13,895 bases of DNA from Anaerolineae bacterium (lineage in GTDB: Bacteria; Chloroflexota; Anaerolineae; SpSt-600), in assembly GCA_028275425.1 (NCBI GenBank), contig JAPWUT010000023.1:1-13895 (forward strand), given 5' to 3'. Under the pieces are notes generated by a model. It saw nothing but the letters and a program-made list of their open reading frames with translations. It was not told the DNA's origin and did no database searches. Below are positions 6,475-13,895 of this stretch, piece by piece (the stretch's first letter is position 1; each line of letters begins with the position of its first letter). Position numbers and translations under genes: made by a program.

Positions 6475-7282
6475 CCGGCCGAACTCCAAAGTATTTTTCG
6501 GCTAAGGAGTGGATGTAGCCAGTTTTGCGGAGGTGGAAGAGGGCTTCGTTTATCTTTCCCAAAAGGGCTTTGTTTTTTATGTTGACTACGGCCACATAGG
6601 GGGTGCTGACTAAAGCCGGAGCGATGACTTTTACCCCTCCTTCCCGCCCCCAGTAAGAGTAAGCGGATACAGCATCGGCAAGGCAAGCATCGGCTTGGCC
6701 TTCTTTTACTGCCCGCAGGGCCTCTTCTACCGTCGGATAAGGCTTTATTTCCAGTTCACCCAGTTTTATCTTAAGCCGTCGTGCTTCTACGTCACCGGTT
6801 GACCCCCATTCCACCGCCACTTTCTTCCCTTTCAGGTCATCAGGGGAGTGAATGTTCTCCTCCCCCTCTTTCACTACCAGCATAAGGCCGGCTTCAAAGT
6901 AGGAGATGGAGAAGGCTACATCCTGCGTAAGAAGGGGGTCATAGGGCAAAGCGGAGATTGCTACATCGCATTTTCGGCCCTTTACGGCATCGTATAAACC
7001 GTCAAAGCCAACTGTCAGTATCTCTACCTTGAGGCCTAAGTAATCCCCGATGGCTTTAGCCATTTCCACATCAAATCCGCGGAGCTCGCCTGTGGCCTCA
7101 TCGGTATACTCAAAGGGTGGGTAGCTTGGGTCAAGGCATACGGCTATAGAGCCGCGCTTGAGGATTTCCTCCCAAGTGCTGTCTTTCCGGAAAAGTAGGA
7201 GGTAAACGGTAAGCCCCAGGAGCACAAGGGGGAGAGGCAGTAGTTTAAGGTAATTTTTCCTGAGCCAGCTCACCGCGGGCAT
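6458..7282 (-). CDS. Membrane-anchored solute-binding protein, family 3 (amino-acid-type fold)
   Basis: Predicted 274-residue protein. The chosen ATG (7282) has GAGGTG 7 nt upstream; an in-frame TTG at 7297 overlaps that ribosome site. Residues about 14-31 form one hydrophobic segment with no lipobox Cys, so the protein is probably tethered to the membrane with its domain outside. The rest is a full bacterial type-3 extracellular solute-binding domain: PPFEYTD near the start, GFDVEMAKAIG, and WGSTGD in the second lobe. The Arg that normally binds the ligand carboxylate (T-x-x-R before the FS motif) appears to be Leu118, in YDPLLTQDVAFS, while Asp203 of the ADAVSAY segment is kept; ligand type is therefore uncertain. 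No permease or ATPase gene is adjacent. It is last in the minus-strand run, overlaps the glycoside hydrolase gene by 38 bp, and overlaps the M23 gene tail to tail. Confidence 0.85.
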   Translation of the reverse strand: MPAVSWLRKNYLKLLPLPLVLLGLTVYLLLFRKDSTWEEILKRGSIAVCLDPSYPPFEYTDEATGELRGFDVEMAKAIGDYLGLKVEILTVGFDGLYDAVKGRKCDVAISALPYDPLLTQDVAFSISYFEAGLMLVVKEGEENIHSPDDLKGKKVAVEWGSTGDVEARRLKIKLGELEIKPYPTVEEALRAVKEGQADACLADAVSAYSYWGREGGVKVIAPALVSTPYVAVVNIKNKALLGKINEALFHLRKTGYIHSLAEKYFGVRPANLWP

Positions 7283-8375
7283 ATCTTTGCACCTCAAAAT
7301 AGATGGGTTTAGGGGTAAAGTCCACGGCTACGAAGGTGAAGTAATCCTGGTAGGTATGTGTAGCCCAAGGGTAGCGGAAGGCCCAGAGGCAAACGGCCTG
7401 GCACCATTCCCACTCCTTGAGGGCAATCTCGTAAGCTCTTATGGTGTATTCCACCCTTTGGGCAGGCCGAACGGCTTTGCTCCAGCGGGGGTGGTCGTTC
7501 CACCCCCCTTCGGTTATGATAATGGGCTTTTGGGCATCACCGTTCTCCTCCATTATCCGACGCAACAGCTCAACCCGCCGGAAATTAACCTTGTCCGGAG
7601 CAGGTGGGTCGTCGGGCGGAAAAGTCCAGCCGTAGGAGTGGACGGCGAGGATATCAAAGTAATCCTTCGCCCCAGCCCGATACATACCCCTCAGGAAATC
7701 CAAATCGTTCATCCCCCATGGGTCACCAGGAGGGGCAAGTGTAGGGGCTAATGCTCCGGCCAGGACTTGGACTTCGGGGTCGGCCTCTTTGGCCCGGCGA
7801 TAAGCTACTTTCAGAAGTTCGGTGTAGGCCTCTGGGTCCACAGGCCTGTATCCCCACTCTAAAGCTATGTTCGGCTCGTTCCAGATGATTATGTAGCGGA
7901 TTTTCCCCCGGTAGTGCTCGACGAAGGCGTAAACGAAATCCCCAAAGTCATCGTAGTGCTCTGGGTCCAGGTAAGACACGACGGAATCCTTCGGGCGGGC
8001 CCATTTGGGCACAAAGCCCAGCCTGGCTATGACCGTAAGGCCTTGGTTTAAAGCGTGTTTGACTACGATATCGGGGTGAGTCCAGTTGTAAACGCCTTTC
8101 TTAGGTTCATAGTAGCCCCAGGGGAAGTATTCCACAATCCATGGTGCTCCCATCTCCCGGACCATTTGGAGGGTCCGTTTTATCTTCCATTCCTCAACTT
8201 CGTCGGTGAGGCGGGTGTGGACTCCAATCTTGGGGTTTATGGTGACGACTTTCTGAGGGGGGCCGAGGGTGACAATTATGGGGGCAGGCCTTGTAACAAC
8301 CCACAAGATTATGAGAAGGATAAGGCCACGCCAAAGGAGAGGCTTCTTCAGCCTCTTACTTATACCGGTAAACAA
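7245..8375 (-). CDS. Membrane-anchored clan-A glycoside hydrolase (GH39/GH5-like TIM barrel)
   Basis: About 376 residues from the preferred TTG at 8375, which has GAGGGG 5 nt upstream; a TTG at 8411 (388 residues) is an alternative. A single hydrophobic segment (about 14-28) after a Lys/Arg-rich stretch implies a membrane tether with the enzyme outside. The remainder fits a clan-A (beta/alpha)8 glycosidase: acid/base Glu167 in IIWNEPN after strand 4 and nucleophile Glu289 in IITEGGW after strand 7, plus HSYGW (about 246-250) and a late CLWAF strand. This retaining double-Glu layout is shared by GH5, GH39 and GH53, so the exact family and sugar are unresolved; an envelope or extracellular polysaccharide is the likely substrate. 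The start lies inside infA (20 bp overlap) and the end overlaps the binding-protein gene, so co-transcription is likely. Confidence 0.82.
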   Translation of the reverse strand: MFTGISKRLKKPLLWRGLILLIILWVVTRPAPIIVTLGPPQKVVTINPKIGVHTRLTDEVEEWKIKRTLQMVREMGAPWIVEYFPWGYYEPKKGVYNWTHPDIVVKHALNQGLTVIARLGFVPKWARPKDSVVSYLDPEHYDDFGDFVYAFVEHYRGKIRYIIIWNEPNIALEWGYRPVDPEAYTELLKVAYRRAKEADPEVQVLAGALAPTLAPPGDPWGMNDLDFLRGMYRAGAKDYFDILAVHSYGWTFPPDDPPAPDKVNFRRVELLRRIMEENGDAQKPIIITEGGWNDHPRWSKAVRPAQRVEYTIRAYEIALKEWEWCQAVCLWAFRYPWATHTYQDYFTFVAVDFTPKPIYFEVQRYARGELAQEKLP

Positions 8376-8598
8376 TTCGGCCCCTCGTAAGGTCGTAGGG
8401 TGAGAGCTCAACCTTTACCCTGTCGCCCACCAATACGTGGATGTAATACATGCGCATTTTGCCTGAGACGTGGGCCAGGACCTCGTGGCCGGTGTCAAGC
8501 TTGACTTTGAACATGGCATTGGGAAGGGCCTGGATTACGGTCCCGTCCACTTCCAGGACTTCTTTCTTCTTCTTAGGCTCCTCTTTCTTAGGGCTCAT
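8356..8598 (-). CDS. infA: Translation initiation factor IF-1
   Basis: This 80-residue protein aligns through its length with bacterial IF-1: DGTVIQALPNAMFKV, HEVLAHVSGKMR, GDRVKVELSPYDLTRGRI and a C-terminal YRYK. IF-1 is a single OB-fold that occupies the ribosomal A site region during initiation, helping IF-2 and IF-3. The oddity is an N-terminal Lys/Glu-rich extension of about 8 residues (KKEEPKKKK) compared with the usual 71-73-residue protein. The ATG at 8598 is preceded by AAAGGAGGGG (8605-8614), the strongest ribosome site in this run, and overlaps the end of the ftsK-like gene by 11 bp. IF-1 is most often encoded in the ribosomal-protein cluster near secY and rpmJ; none of those genes is here, so this is either a relocated or an extra copy. 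Confidence 0.95.
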   Translation of the reverse strand: MSPKKEEPKKKKEVLEVDGTVIQALPNAMFKVKLDTGHEVLAHVSGKMRMYYIHVLVGDRVKVELSPYDLTRGRIVYRYK

Positions 8599-10552
8599 CG
8601 GTTTCCCCTCCTTTCGCAGGCACGTAAGCTTTTAGGTCCTCATCGTAATAGACGTATCCTCTTTCCTCCAGCGTCTCCAGAAGGCGAGCAGCTTTCGGAT
8701 AACCAAGGTGCAGTTTGCGCTGGAGGAGGGAGACGGATATGCGCTTGTAGGAGGCAAGGACTCCCAACGCTTCCGTTATGAGCTCCTCTTCTTCACCCTT
8801 GGGAACCTCCTTCCCCCAAGGGGCGGATGGAGGAACTTCAAACGGCCTCCTTGCCCGCCAAAATTCAACTACTTTCCTCACTTCTTCCTTGGACACATAA
8901 CACCCTTGCACCCTTATCGGGTAAGGTTGATCTGGGGGGAGGAAGAGCATGTCCCCTTTGCCCAGGAGGCGCTCAGCCCCGGCCATGTCCAAGATTACCC
9001 TGGAATCTACCTGGCTTGTGACCAGGAAACTTATCCGGGCCGGGAAGTTAGCCTTTATCAGGCCGGTTATAACGTCCACACTCGGCCTCTGAGTGCTCAA
9101 GATTATGTGTATTCCGGTGGCCCGGCTGAGCTGGGCCAGGCGTATGAGCATCCCTTCTATTTCATCACCGGCAGCAAGCATCAAGTCCGCCAGCTCATCT
9201 ACGATGAGGACTATCCAAGGCATTGGCTCCGCTGGATTGCTGGCGTTGTATTCTTCAATGTTCCTGGTCCCGCTTTGAGCAAATTTCTCATACCTGGCTT
9301 CCATTTCCCTCAATAGCCAGTTTAAGGCTTTTACGGCCTCTTCTACTTCTACGATTACCGGGCCTATGAGGTGGGGTAGGCCATTGAAGTGCACGAGCTC
9401 AACTCGCTTTGGGTCTATGAGGATTAAGCGGAGTTTCTCAGGCGGGTGCTGGGTTACAAGGCAGGTTACGATGGAATTGATGCATATGCTTTTCCCGGAG
9501 CCGGTAGCTCCGGCGATAAGGAGGTGGGGCATGGAAGCCAGGTCGGCTATCACAGGTGCCCCCGATACCCCTTTCCCTAAAGCCAGTTTGAGGGGGGCCT
9601 TTGCCTGGCGGAATTCTTTGCTTTCCATTACCTCACGCAGGGTGACCAAGGCCGGCTTCTTGTTGGGGACTTCTATCCCGATGTAAGGGCGGCCGGGGAC
9701 GGGGGCTTCAATGCGTATGGGGGATGCGGATAGGGCCAGGGCTATATCATCGGCCAGGGCGGCTATTTGGGCAACCCTGACTTTAGTCCGCTGGATTTTC
9801 CCGTCCCTCCCAACCTTTTCCACAAAGCCCGGCTCAATCCCAAACTGGGTCACTACGGGGCCAGGATTTATAGCCACAACTTTGGCCGGGATGTTGAACC
9901 CAGCTAAAGTTCTTTCCAAAAGCTGGGCCGTCTTTTGCAGGTCCAGGTCCTCTGTTTTCTTCGGTTTGGGTGGGCGGAACAAGTCCATGGGTGGCAGGTC
10001 TTTCGGGGTCTTTGTGGGTATGGGGGCGGGCTGGGGTTTCTGGGGTTTGGGTGGAGGGGATTTCGGTTGAGGCTTAGGGGCCGGAGGTTGAGGAGCAGGC
10101 GCTTTGGCCGGGGAGCTTACCAGGCTTCCCCCCAAGAAAGTTAAAGCCAGGAGGGCTAAAGCGCTTCCGGCCTTGCCCATTAAGGAGGCAAAAGATGAAG
10201 AAATAGCCCATCCCACATACCCTCCCCCTCCCCCGGAATAGGCTAAACTCAGGGGGTCGGGAGTGGGCCAGAGTAGGTGCAAAAGGGCCAAGAGGGAGAA
10301 GAAGCAGAGCTCAAGGCCAGCCAATAGCTTCCAAGGCGGCTCCTTCTTCCGCAGCGACCATCCCAAAAAGCAGAGGAGGAGGGAGGCCGGGAAAGACCCC
10401 AGCCCAAAAAGCAGCCGCCACCACCTCCCAAACCATCCAGTTACTATTCCACCTTCCCAGGGCAGAATCCCTATGAAGGTCAGGACCCCTATAGCCACCA
10501 GAGTGTAAGGGCCCGCCCGCTTTAGTCTCCTAAGCTTCTCCCTCCAGTTCAT
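8588..10552 (-). CDS. ftsK: FtsK/SpoIIIE-family DNA translocase
   Basis: This 654-residue protein has the three-part FtsK plan. The N-terminus carries about four hydrophobic segments (about 16-34, 47-65, 78-95, 125-146) anchoring it in the membrane. A Pro/Lys-rich linker follows (about 149-200). The motor has alpha and beta lobes, with Walker A GATGSGKS (348-355) and Walker B VLIVDELADLM (448-458), then LSTQRPSVDVITG (485-497). A C-terminal winged-helix gamma domain (about 588-645) recognises polarity sequences in studied homologues. The family pumps DNA through the septum so that chromosome dimers and trapped arms are cleared at division. Length is shorter than E. coli FtsK (about 1,300) and close to the 700-800 of SpoIIIE types. 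The ATG shares ATGA with the stop of the S1 gene (4-bp overlap), with only an A-rich leader upstream, indicating translational coupling. Confidence 0.95.
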   Translation of the reverse strand: MNWREKLRRLKRAGPYTLVAIGVLTFIGILPWEGGIVTGWFGRWWRLLFGLGSFPASLLLCFLGWSLRKKEPPWKLLAGLELCFFSLLALLHLLWPTPDPLSLAYSGGGGGYVGWAISSSFASLMGKAGSALALLALTFLGGSLVSSPAKAPAPQPPAPKPQPKSPPPKPQKPQPAPIPTKTPKDLPPMDLFRPPKPKKTEDLDLQKTAQLLERTLAGFNIPAKVVAINPGPVVTQFGIEPGFVEKVGRDGKIQRTKVRVAQIAALADDIALALSASPIRIEAPVPGRPYIGIEVPNKKPALVTLREVMESKEFRQAKAPLKLALGKGVSGAPVIADLASMPHLLIAGATGSGKSICINSIVTCLVTQHPPEKLRLILIDPKRVELVHFNGLPHLIGPVIVEVEEAVKALNWLLREMEARYEKFAQSGTRNIEEYNASNPAEPMPWIVLIVDELADLMLAAGDEIEGMLIRLAQLSRATGIHIILSTQRPSVDVITGLIKANFPARISFLVTSQVDSRVILDMAGAERLLGKGDMLFLPPDQPYPIRVQGCYVSKEEVRKVVEFWRARRPFEVPPSAPWGKEVPKGEEEELITEALGVLASYKRISVSLLQRKLHLGYPKAARLLETLEERGYVYYDEDLKAYVPAKGGETDEP

Positions 10553-11430
10553 TTCTTTTTCTTCAAGATGGAATGCGGCACCCTCCTGGTGCTCAGGCTG
10601 AGCTTACGGCTTTCCTCATCAACTTCCAAGACCATAGCCAAAACTTCGTCCCCTTCTTCTACAACATTGCGGGGGTGCATGAAGTTGCCTTCGGCTAACT
10701 CGGAGATGTGGATTAGGCCCTCAAGCCCCTTTTCAACTTCCACAAATACCCCAAAATCCACGACATTGGTCACCCTTCCCCTTACGATTTGCCCCACTTT
10801 GTACCTTTCCTCAACCCCAATCCAGGGGTTAGGCTGGAGCTGCTTTATGCTCAGGGCAATCTTCCTCTCGTGGGGGACTACATCCAAGACCAAAACCTCC
10901 ACTTCCTGGCCGGGGCTAAGGACCTGGGAAGGGTGTTCAATCCTGCTCCAGGAGATTTCCGAGATGTGGACCAAGCCTTCCAGTCCGCCGAGCTCCACAA
11001 AAGCCCCGAACGGCCTCAGGGTCGTAACAATGCCTCTGAGGACCTGGCCCGGCCGGATTTTCTGCCAGAATTCTTCCCCCTTATCCTGCAAGATAGCCTC
11101 CCTTTCCGATAGGACGAGCCTATTGCGAGTGCGGTCTAATTCAACAATCTTGAGCCTGAGTTTTTCCCCAACGCACCGAGCCAGGAAAGAAAGCCTGTCT
11201 TTGGGGCATAGGCCGTAGGGGACAAAGGAGACTTGGGATAGCGGGACAAAGCCTTTTATGCTGTTGAATTGGACGACGAAGCCGCCGCGGTTATAGCCTA
11301 TGATCGGGAGCTCCAGGATAGCCCCGGTTCGGAACAGGCGCTCCACTTCTTCCCAATCGGCGGAAGACATTTCCCCCTGGAAATGGGGTTCGGAAATTAC
11401 AGCCTCATCCATCATGTTTTCCATTGCCAT
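10549..11430 (-). CDS. S1-domain RNA-binding protein, three S1 repeats (RpsA-like)
   Basis: Predicted 293 residues from ATG 11430, which has GGAGGG 6 nt upstream; a longer frame to 11478 runs deeper into the preceding gene and lacks a better site. Three S1 OB-fold domains are visible at about 35-108, 127-196 and 212-281. The first is divergent (GYNRGGFVVQF, then KGFVPLSQV) like the domain of ribosomal protein S1 that carries the RGFxPxSQ signature. The other two are canonical (PFGAFVELGGLEGLVHISEI; DFGVFVEVEKGLEGLIHISEL). Short S1 homologues with three or four domains are usual outside Proteobacteria, so it may be the working 30S protein S1, or a separate RNA-binding regulator. The C-terminus ends in four Lys. 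It overlaps the upstream regulator gene by 26 bp and ftsK by 4 bp. Confidence 0.88.
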   Translation of the reverse strand: MAMENMMDEAVISEPHFQGEMSSADWEEVERLFRTGAILELPIIGYNRGGFVVQFNSIKGFVPLSQVSFVPYGLCPKDRLSFLARCVGEKLRLKIVELDRTRNRLVLSEREAILQDKGEEFWQKIRPGQVLRGIVTTLRPFGAFVELGGLEGLVHISEISWSRIEHPSQVLSPGQEVEVLVLDVVPHERKIALSIKQLQPNPWIGVEERYKVGQIVRGRVTNVVDFGVFVEVEKGLEGLIHISELAEGNFMHPRNVVEEGDEVLAMVLEVDEESRKLSLSTRRVPHSILKKKK

Positions 11431-13291
11431 AGGCTTCCCTCCGTTCCATTTCGGCCAAGATTTTTGAGACCTGCTCAATTGCTATCCTCTGCTTTCGGTA
11501 AAGGTCCGATTCGCTTATTGACAAGCGTTCGGCCACTTCGCGTGGGCGCTTACCTTGGAGGAAGCGCATTTCCAGGATGTTGTAAAGCATCCATTCCAGA
11601 GAACCCGAGGGGTGTTTGCCCTCAGGCTTCAAGGCCTCAATAGCTTCTTTGAGGACTGCCCTCAGCGCCTTTACGGGGTTGCCTTCGTGCTCAGCCAGGG
11701 CCTTCTCCACAACTTTGAGCTTGAGCAGAGGGCTTTGGGCAAGCTTGTGGCCGGCCCAATAATTGCTTAAGGCCTCTTTAATCCACTGCTGATATTCGGG
11801 GCTAGCCAGCTCCAGGATGGCTTCCGCTCCCTCCAGGGGCATGGAATAAAGGGAGCTCTGCCACTTCCTTATGCTTTCCACATCGGGGATTATGTGCTGG
11901 AGGGCCTCAAAGACCTTCTGCTGAAGGACCCTATCTTCAAGAGCCCTGGCAATCCTTCGGACCAGGGTATTGAAAACTTCCAGCTCCTCGGAGGAGAACT
12001 CGGCTTCAGGGGGAGGGGCCTCTAAAGCCAAAAGGCCTATTTCCTCTTCGTTCAGCTTTATGGGTATGACCCAGAAGCCAAGGTCGTAAATATTGAGGTC
12101 CTCGGCTAAATTGACTCTGGGCGCTTTCTCCAGGGAAGCTGGGAGGGAATTGAGGGCCTTGCTAACCGCAGAAAGCGGCCCACAATGAGCCTCCACGGTC
12201 TTGCCTTGGAAAGTTACAAATCCCCACCGCACTCTGAGCAGCTCGCACAACGCCACCAGAATGCTCTCCAAGAACTGCTGTAAGTCGGTCGTGGTCAGAA
12301 GCCTCTTGTCCAATTCCTGAATCCAAGTGACCTCATCCCGGTCGCGGCTGTAGATGAGGCGGTCAATGAATGGTTTGGCCTTGTTTATGAGGATTTGAAG
12401 GAAGACTATGGTCATGACCACGGCGAAGATGGTGACGGTTTCGCCGGGCAGGCCGAGGAAGCTATCAACTCCGGATAGAAGCAAGATTACTCCTATGACG
12501 CATATGCCGACGAAAGGCCCACGCAGGAGGTAGTGGATGAGCTGGTGCTTGATTATTCGGTCGGGGGCGAGGGCGCCGTAATAAGCGACTACGTAGGCCA
12601 TGACCGTAAGCATTAGAGCCACCATTACGTTGCCCACTATGGAGAGGAAAAGGACCAGTGGTGGGGTTAAAAGGTTGGCAGTTCGGGAGAGGAGCAAGTA
12701 GGGGAAAACTCCTATCCCAGGCCCGATGAATGCCCCCAAGAGGTAGGAAAGGCGCCGGCGGGATGTGGAGGTAAAGGCCTTCTGCCTCGCCTTGTAGAGG
12801 ATGAACAGGCTGGAAAGGCAGGAGAGGAAGAAGAAAGCGGTGAAAATGGGGAAGAGCGGGCCAGGAGTGAGGTAAACGAGCCCACCATGGTAACGGCCAT
12901 CGTAAACTAAGAGGTCAGTCTTCAGGGCTATTAGGAAGAAAAGGAGGCTTAGGATGTACAGAACCCAGGAAATCCACCTCCGCCAGAGGGAGAAAGAGCC
13001 CGAAGCCCTCAAGATGGCATCGGCGAAGTGGAAATAAGCGGCGGGGATGAAGGAAATGCCCAGCCATTGGAAACGCAACCAGGAGAAAGCCGTGTTTAGC
13101 TCCTTAACGTTGGGGATGACAAGGTCACCACTGTAGGTGGCGATAACGAAGGCCATCATCGCGCAGAAAGCCCTGGCTACAGGGTTAGAGAAATTGGTGG
13201 AAGCCATGTAGGCCAGGAGGGAAAAGGCAATTAGCACAATCCCGGACGAAAGGATGAAGTTAATCTGCGTTAGAAATTTCATGCCAAACAT
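11405..13291 (-). CDS. Multi-TM sensor with GAF domain and C-terminal helix-turn-helix, no kinase domain
   Basis: This 628-residue protein has about nine hydrophobic segments between residues 10 and 303, then a cytosolic GAF-like domain (about 325-455), a helical linker (about 456-565), and a C-terminal region (about 568-612) with a sigma-region-4 or LuxR-like helix-turn-helix: EMRFLQGKRPREVAERLSIS then DLYRKQRIAIEQV. The membrane half resembles seven-TM sensor regions found ahead of histidine kinases, but no H-box or ATPase motif follows. It may be a membrane-bound one-component regulator, signalling from membrane or GAF ligand straight to DNA or to another protein; this is inference. I recall a similar GAF-linker-HTH tail in other Chloroflexota proteins but cannot confirm it. 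The ATG is 2 nt after the upstream stop, with AAAAGGG as ribosome site overlapping that gene's end. Confidence 0.72.
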   Translation of the reverse strand: MFGMKFLTQINFILSSGIVLIAFSLLAYMASTNFSNPVARAFCAMMAFVIATYSGDLVIPNVKELNTAFSWLRFQWLGISFIPAAYFHFADAILRASGSFSLWRRWISWVLYILSLLFFLIALKTDLLVYDGRYHGGLVYLTPGPLFPIFTAFFFLSCLSSLFILYKARQKAFTSTSRRRLSYLLGAFIGPGIGVFPYLLLSRTANLLTPPLVLFLSIVGNVMVALMLTVMAYVVAYYGALAPDRIIKHQLIHYLLRGPFVGICVIGVILLLSGVDSFLGLPGETVTIFAVVMTIVFLQILINKAKPFIDRLIYSRDRDEVTWIQELDKRLLTTTDLQQFLESILVALCELLRVRWGFVTFQGKTVEAHCGPLSAVSKALNSLPASLEKAPRVNLAEDLNIYDLGFWVIPIKLNEEEIGLLALEAPPPEAEFSSEELEVFNTLVRRIARALEDRVLQQKVFEALQHIIPDVESIRKWQSSLYSMPLEGAEAILELASPEYQQWIKEALSNYWAGHKLAQSPLLKLKVVEKALAEHEGNPVKALRAVLKEAIEALKPEGKHPSGSLEWMLYNILEMRFLQGKRPREVAERLSISESDLYRKQRIAIEQVSKILAEMERREAYGNGKHDG

Positions 13292-13293
13292 TT

Positions 13294-13895
13294 CTACCCT
13301 TTTCGTCTCAGGCCAAAAATGCTGAGTGCTAAGGCTAAGGCAGAGCTCACAAATGGCAAGCTTTTTACGATGGCTTTGCCTCCTTCGCCACCTACGAGGA
13401 TAGCAATCACGGCGCAGGCTATGTATCCGGCCAGGCCGGCAATAGTGACCAGAAGTAGTCTCCTCAATCTGATTCTAAGCCGAGCCTCTCTAATCTGGCT
13501 AATCGCCCCGGCCAAGATTATACCGGCCACAGCGCCAGTGAAATGCAAAGGCGTAGGCCCGGAGGCCGGAGCAGGCGTAGGGGTGGGAGTAGGTGAAGGG
13601 GTCGGTGTAGGCGTAGGGGTTGGAACAGGGGTGAAGGTCGGGGTTGGAGGAGGGACTACAGTGGCTAAGATGGCCGGCTGGTTTTCCTGGACGGTCACCA
13701 CAATCTTGGTGGACTTGGTAGCCGAAAGGCTTGAGGCCGTTATTTCCAACTGGCCTGTTCGCTCCAAGGTTAAGGAAACTTCGGCTATGCCGTTTACGGT
13801 GGTAACTTCCCGGCGGGGAAGCTCCAGGGATTCGGCAGGATAGAAGAGCCTGAACACAACCGGTGTGCCATCGGGCACAGGGTAACCGTTGCGGT
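13294..13895 (-). CDS. C-terminal part of an exported Ig-like, Thr-Pro-rich membrane protein, 5' end missing
   Basis: The frame stays open to the right edge (…RNGYPVPDGTPVVF reads straight in), so the GTG at 13878 is not a start and the gene begins outside the window. Visible order: an Ig-like or Big-1-type beta domain (about 70 residues, with the PVPDGTPV strand pattern), a Thr/Pro linker (about 13556-13660), and a tail with about three hydrophobic segments separated by an Arg-rich loop (EARLRIRLRR). The Ig-like part should lie outside the cell with the tail in the membrane. In Chloroflexota such Ig-like ends are, from memory, found on glycoside hydrolase family 3 or other envelope enzymes; the missing N-terminal part would decide. 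It ends 2 nt before the regulator gene, so they are probably one transcript and perhaps one pathway. Confidence 0.75.
   Translation of the reverse strand, partial: RNGYPVPDGTPVVFRLFYPAESLELPRREVTTVNGIAEVSLTLERTGQLEITASSLSATKSTKIVVTVQENQPAILATVVPPPTPTFTPVPTPTPTPTPSPTPTPTPAPASGPTPLHFTGAVAGIILAGAISQIREARLRIRLRRLLLVTIAGLAGYIACAVIAILVGGEGGKAIVKSLPFVSSALALALSIFGLRRKG

Noticed and set aside
11431..11478. Longer N-terminus for the S1 protein
   Set aside because: It would extend the overlap with the regulator gene to 74 bp, while ATG 11430 has GGAGGG at ideal spacing.

Overview
The window looks like chromosomal DNA of a Chloroflexota-type bacterium, possibly a thermophilic Anaerolineae relative. This rests on Thr-Pro linkers in two envelope proteins, the mixture of exported and sensor proteins, roughly 50-60% G+C genes and G/C-rich intergenic repeats. 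No rRNA, tRNA, CRISPR array, phage gene or transposase was found, so the lineage is an inference from style only.

Layout: (1) 1-1685, plus strand: the 3' part of a hybrid sensor histidine kinase (GAF-PAS-HisKA-HATPase-REC). (2) 1686-2543: no gene. It holds a G/C-rich palindromic element and then array A, made of units of about 155 bp with strong hairpins. (3) 2544-4684, minus strand: a two-gene glycolytic operon, phosphofructokinase (residues point to the PPi-dependent type) followed by class II fructose-bisphosphate aldolase. It has a clear sigma-70-type promoter and a 12-bp hairpin in the leader. (4) 4835-5403: array B, the same repeat family in the opposite orientation, so the operon is bracketed by inverted arrays. 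(5) 5479-6474, plus strand: a membrane-anchored M23 peptidase with its own promoter. (6) 6458-13895, minus strand: seven tightly packed genes. In transcription order they are the C-terminal end of an Ig-like, Thr-Pro-rich membrane protein; a multi-TM/GAF/helix-turn-helix regulator; a three-domain S1 protein; an FtsK-type DNA translocase; IF-1; a membrane-anchored clan-A glycoside hydrolase; and a membrane-anchored solute-binding protein. Adjacent genes overlap or are 2 nt apart, so one transcript is likely. Its promoter lies beyond the right edge.

How the parts fit: the pfk-fba pair catalyses consecutive glycolytic steps. The long minus-strand run mixes envelope functions (Ig-like protein, glycoside hydrolase, binding protein), chromosome segregation (FtsK) and translation (S1, IF-1), headed by a membrane sensor carrying a DNA-binding-like tail. 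The least explained parts are the two inverted repeat arrays around the glycolytic operon and the kinase-less membrane regulator.
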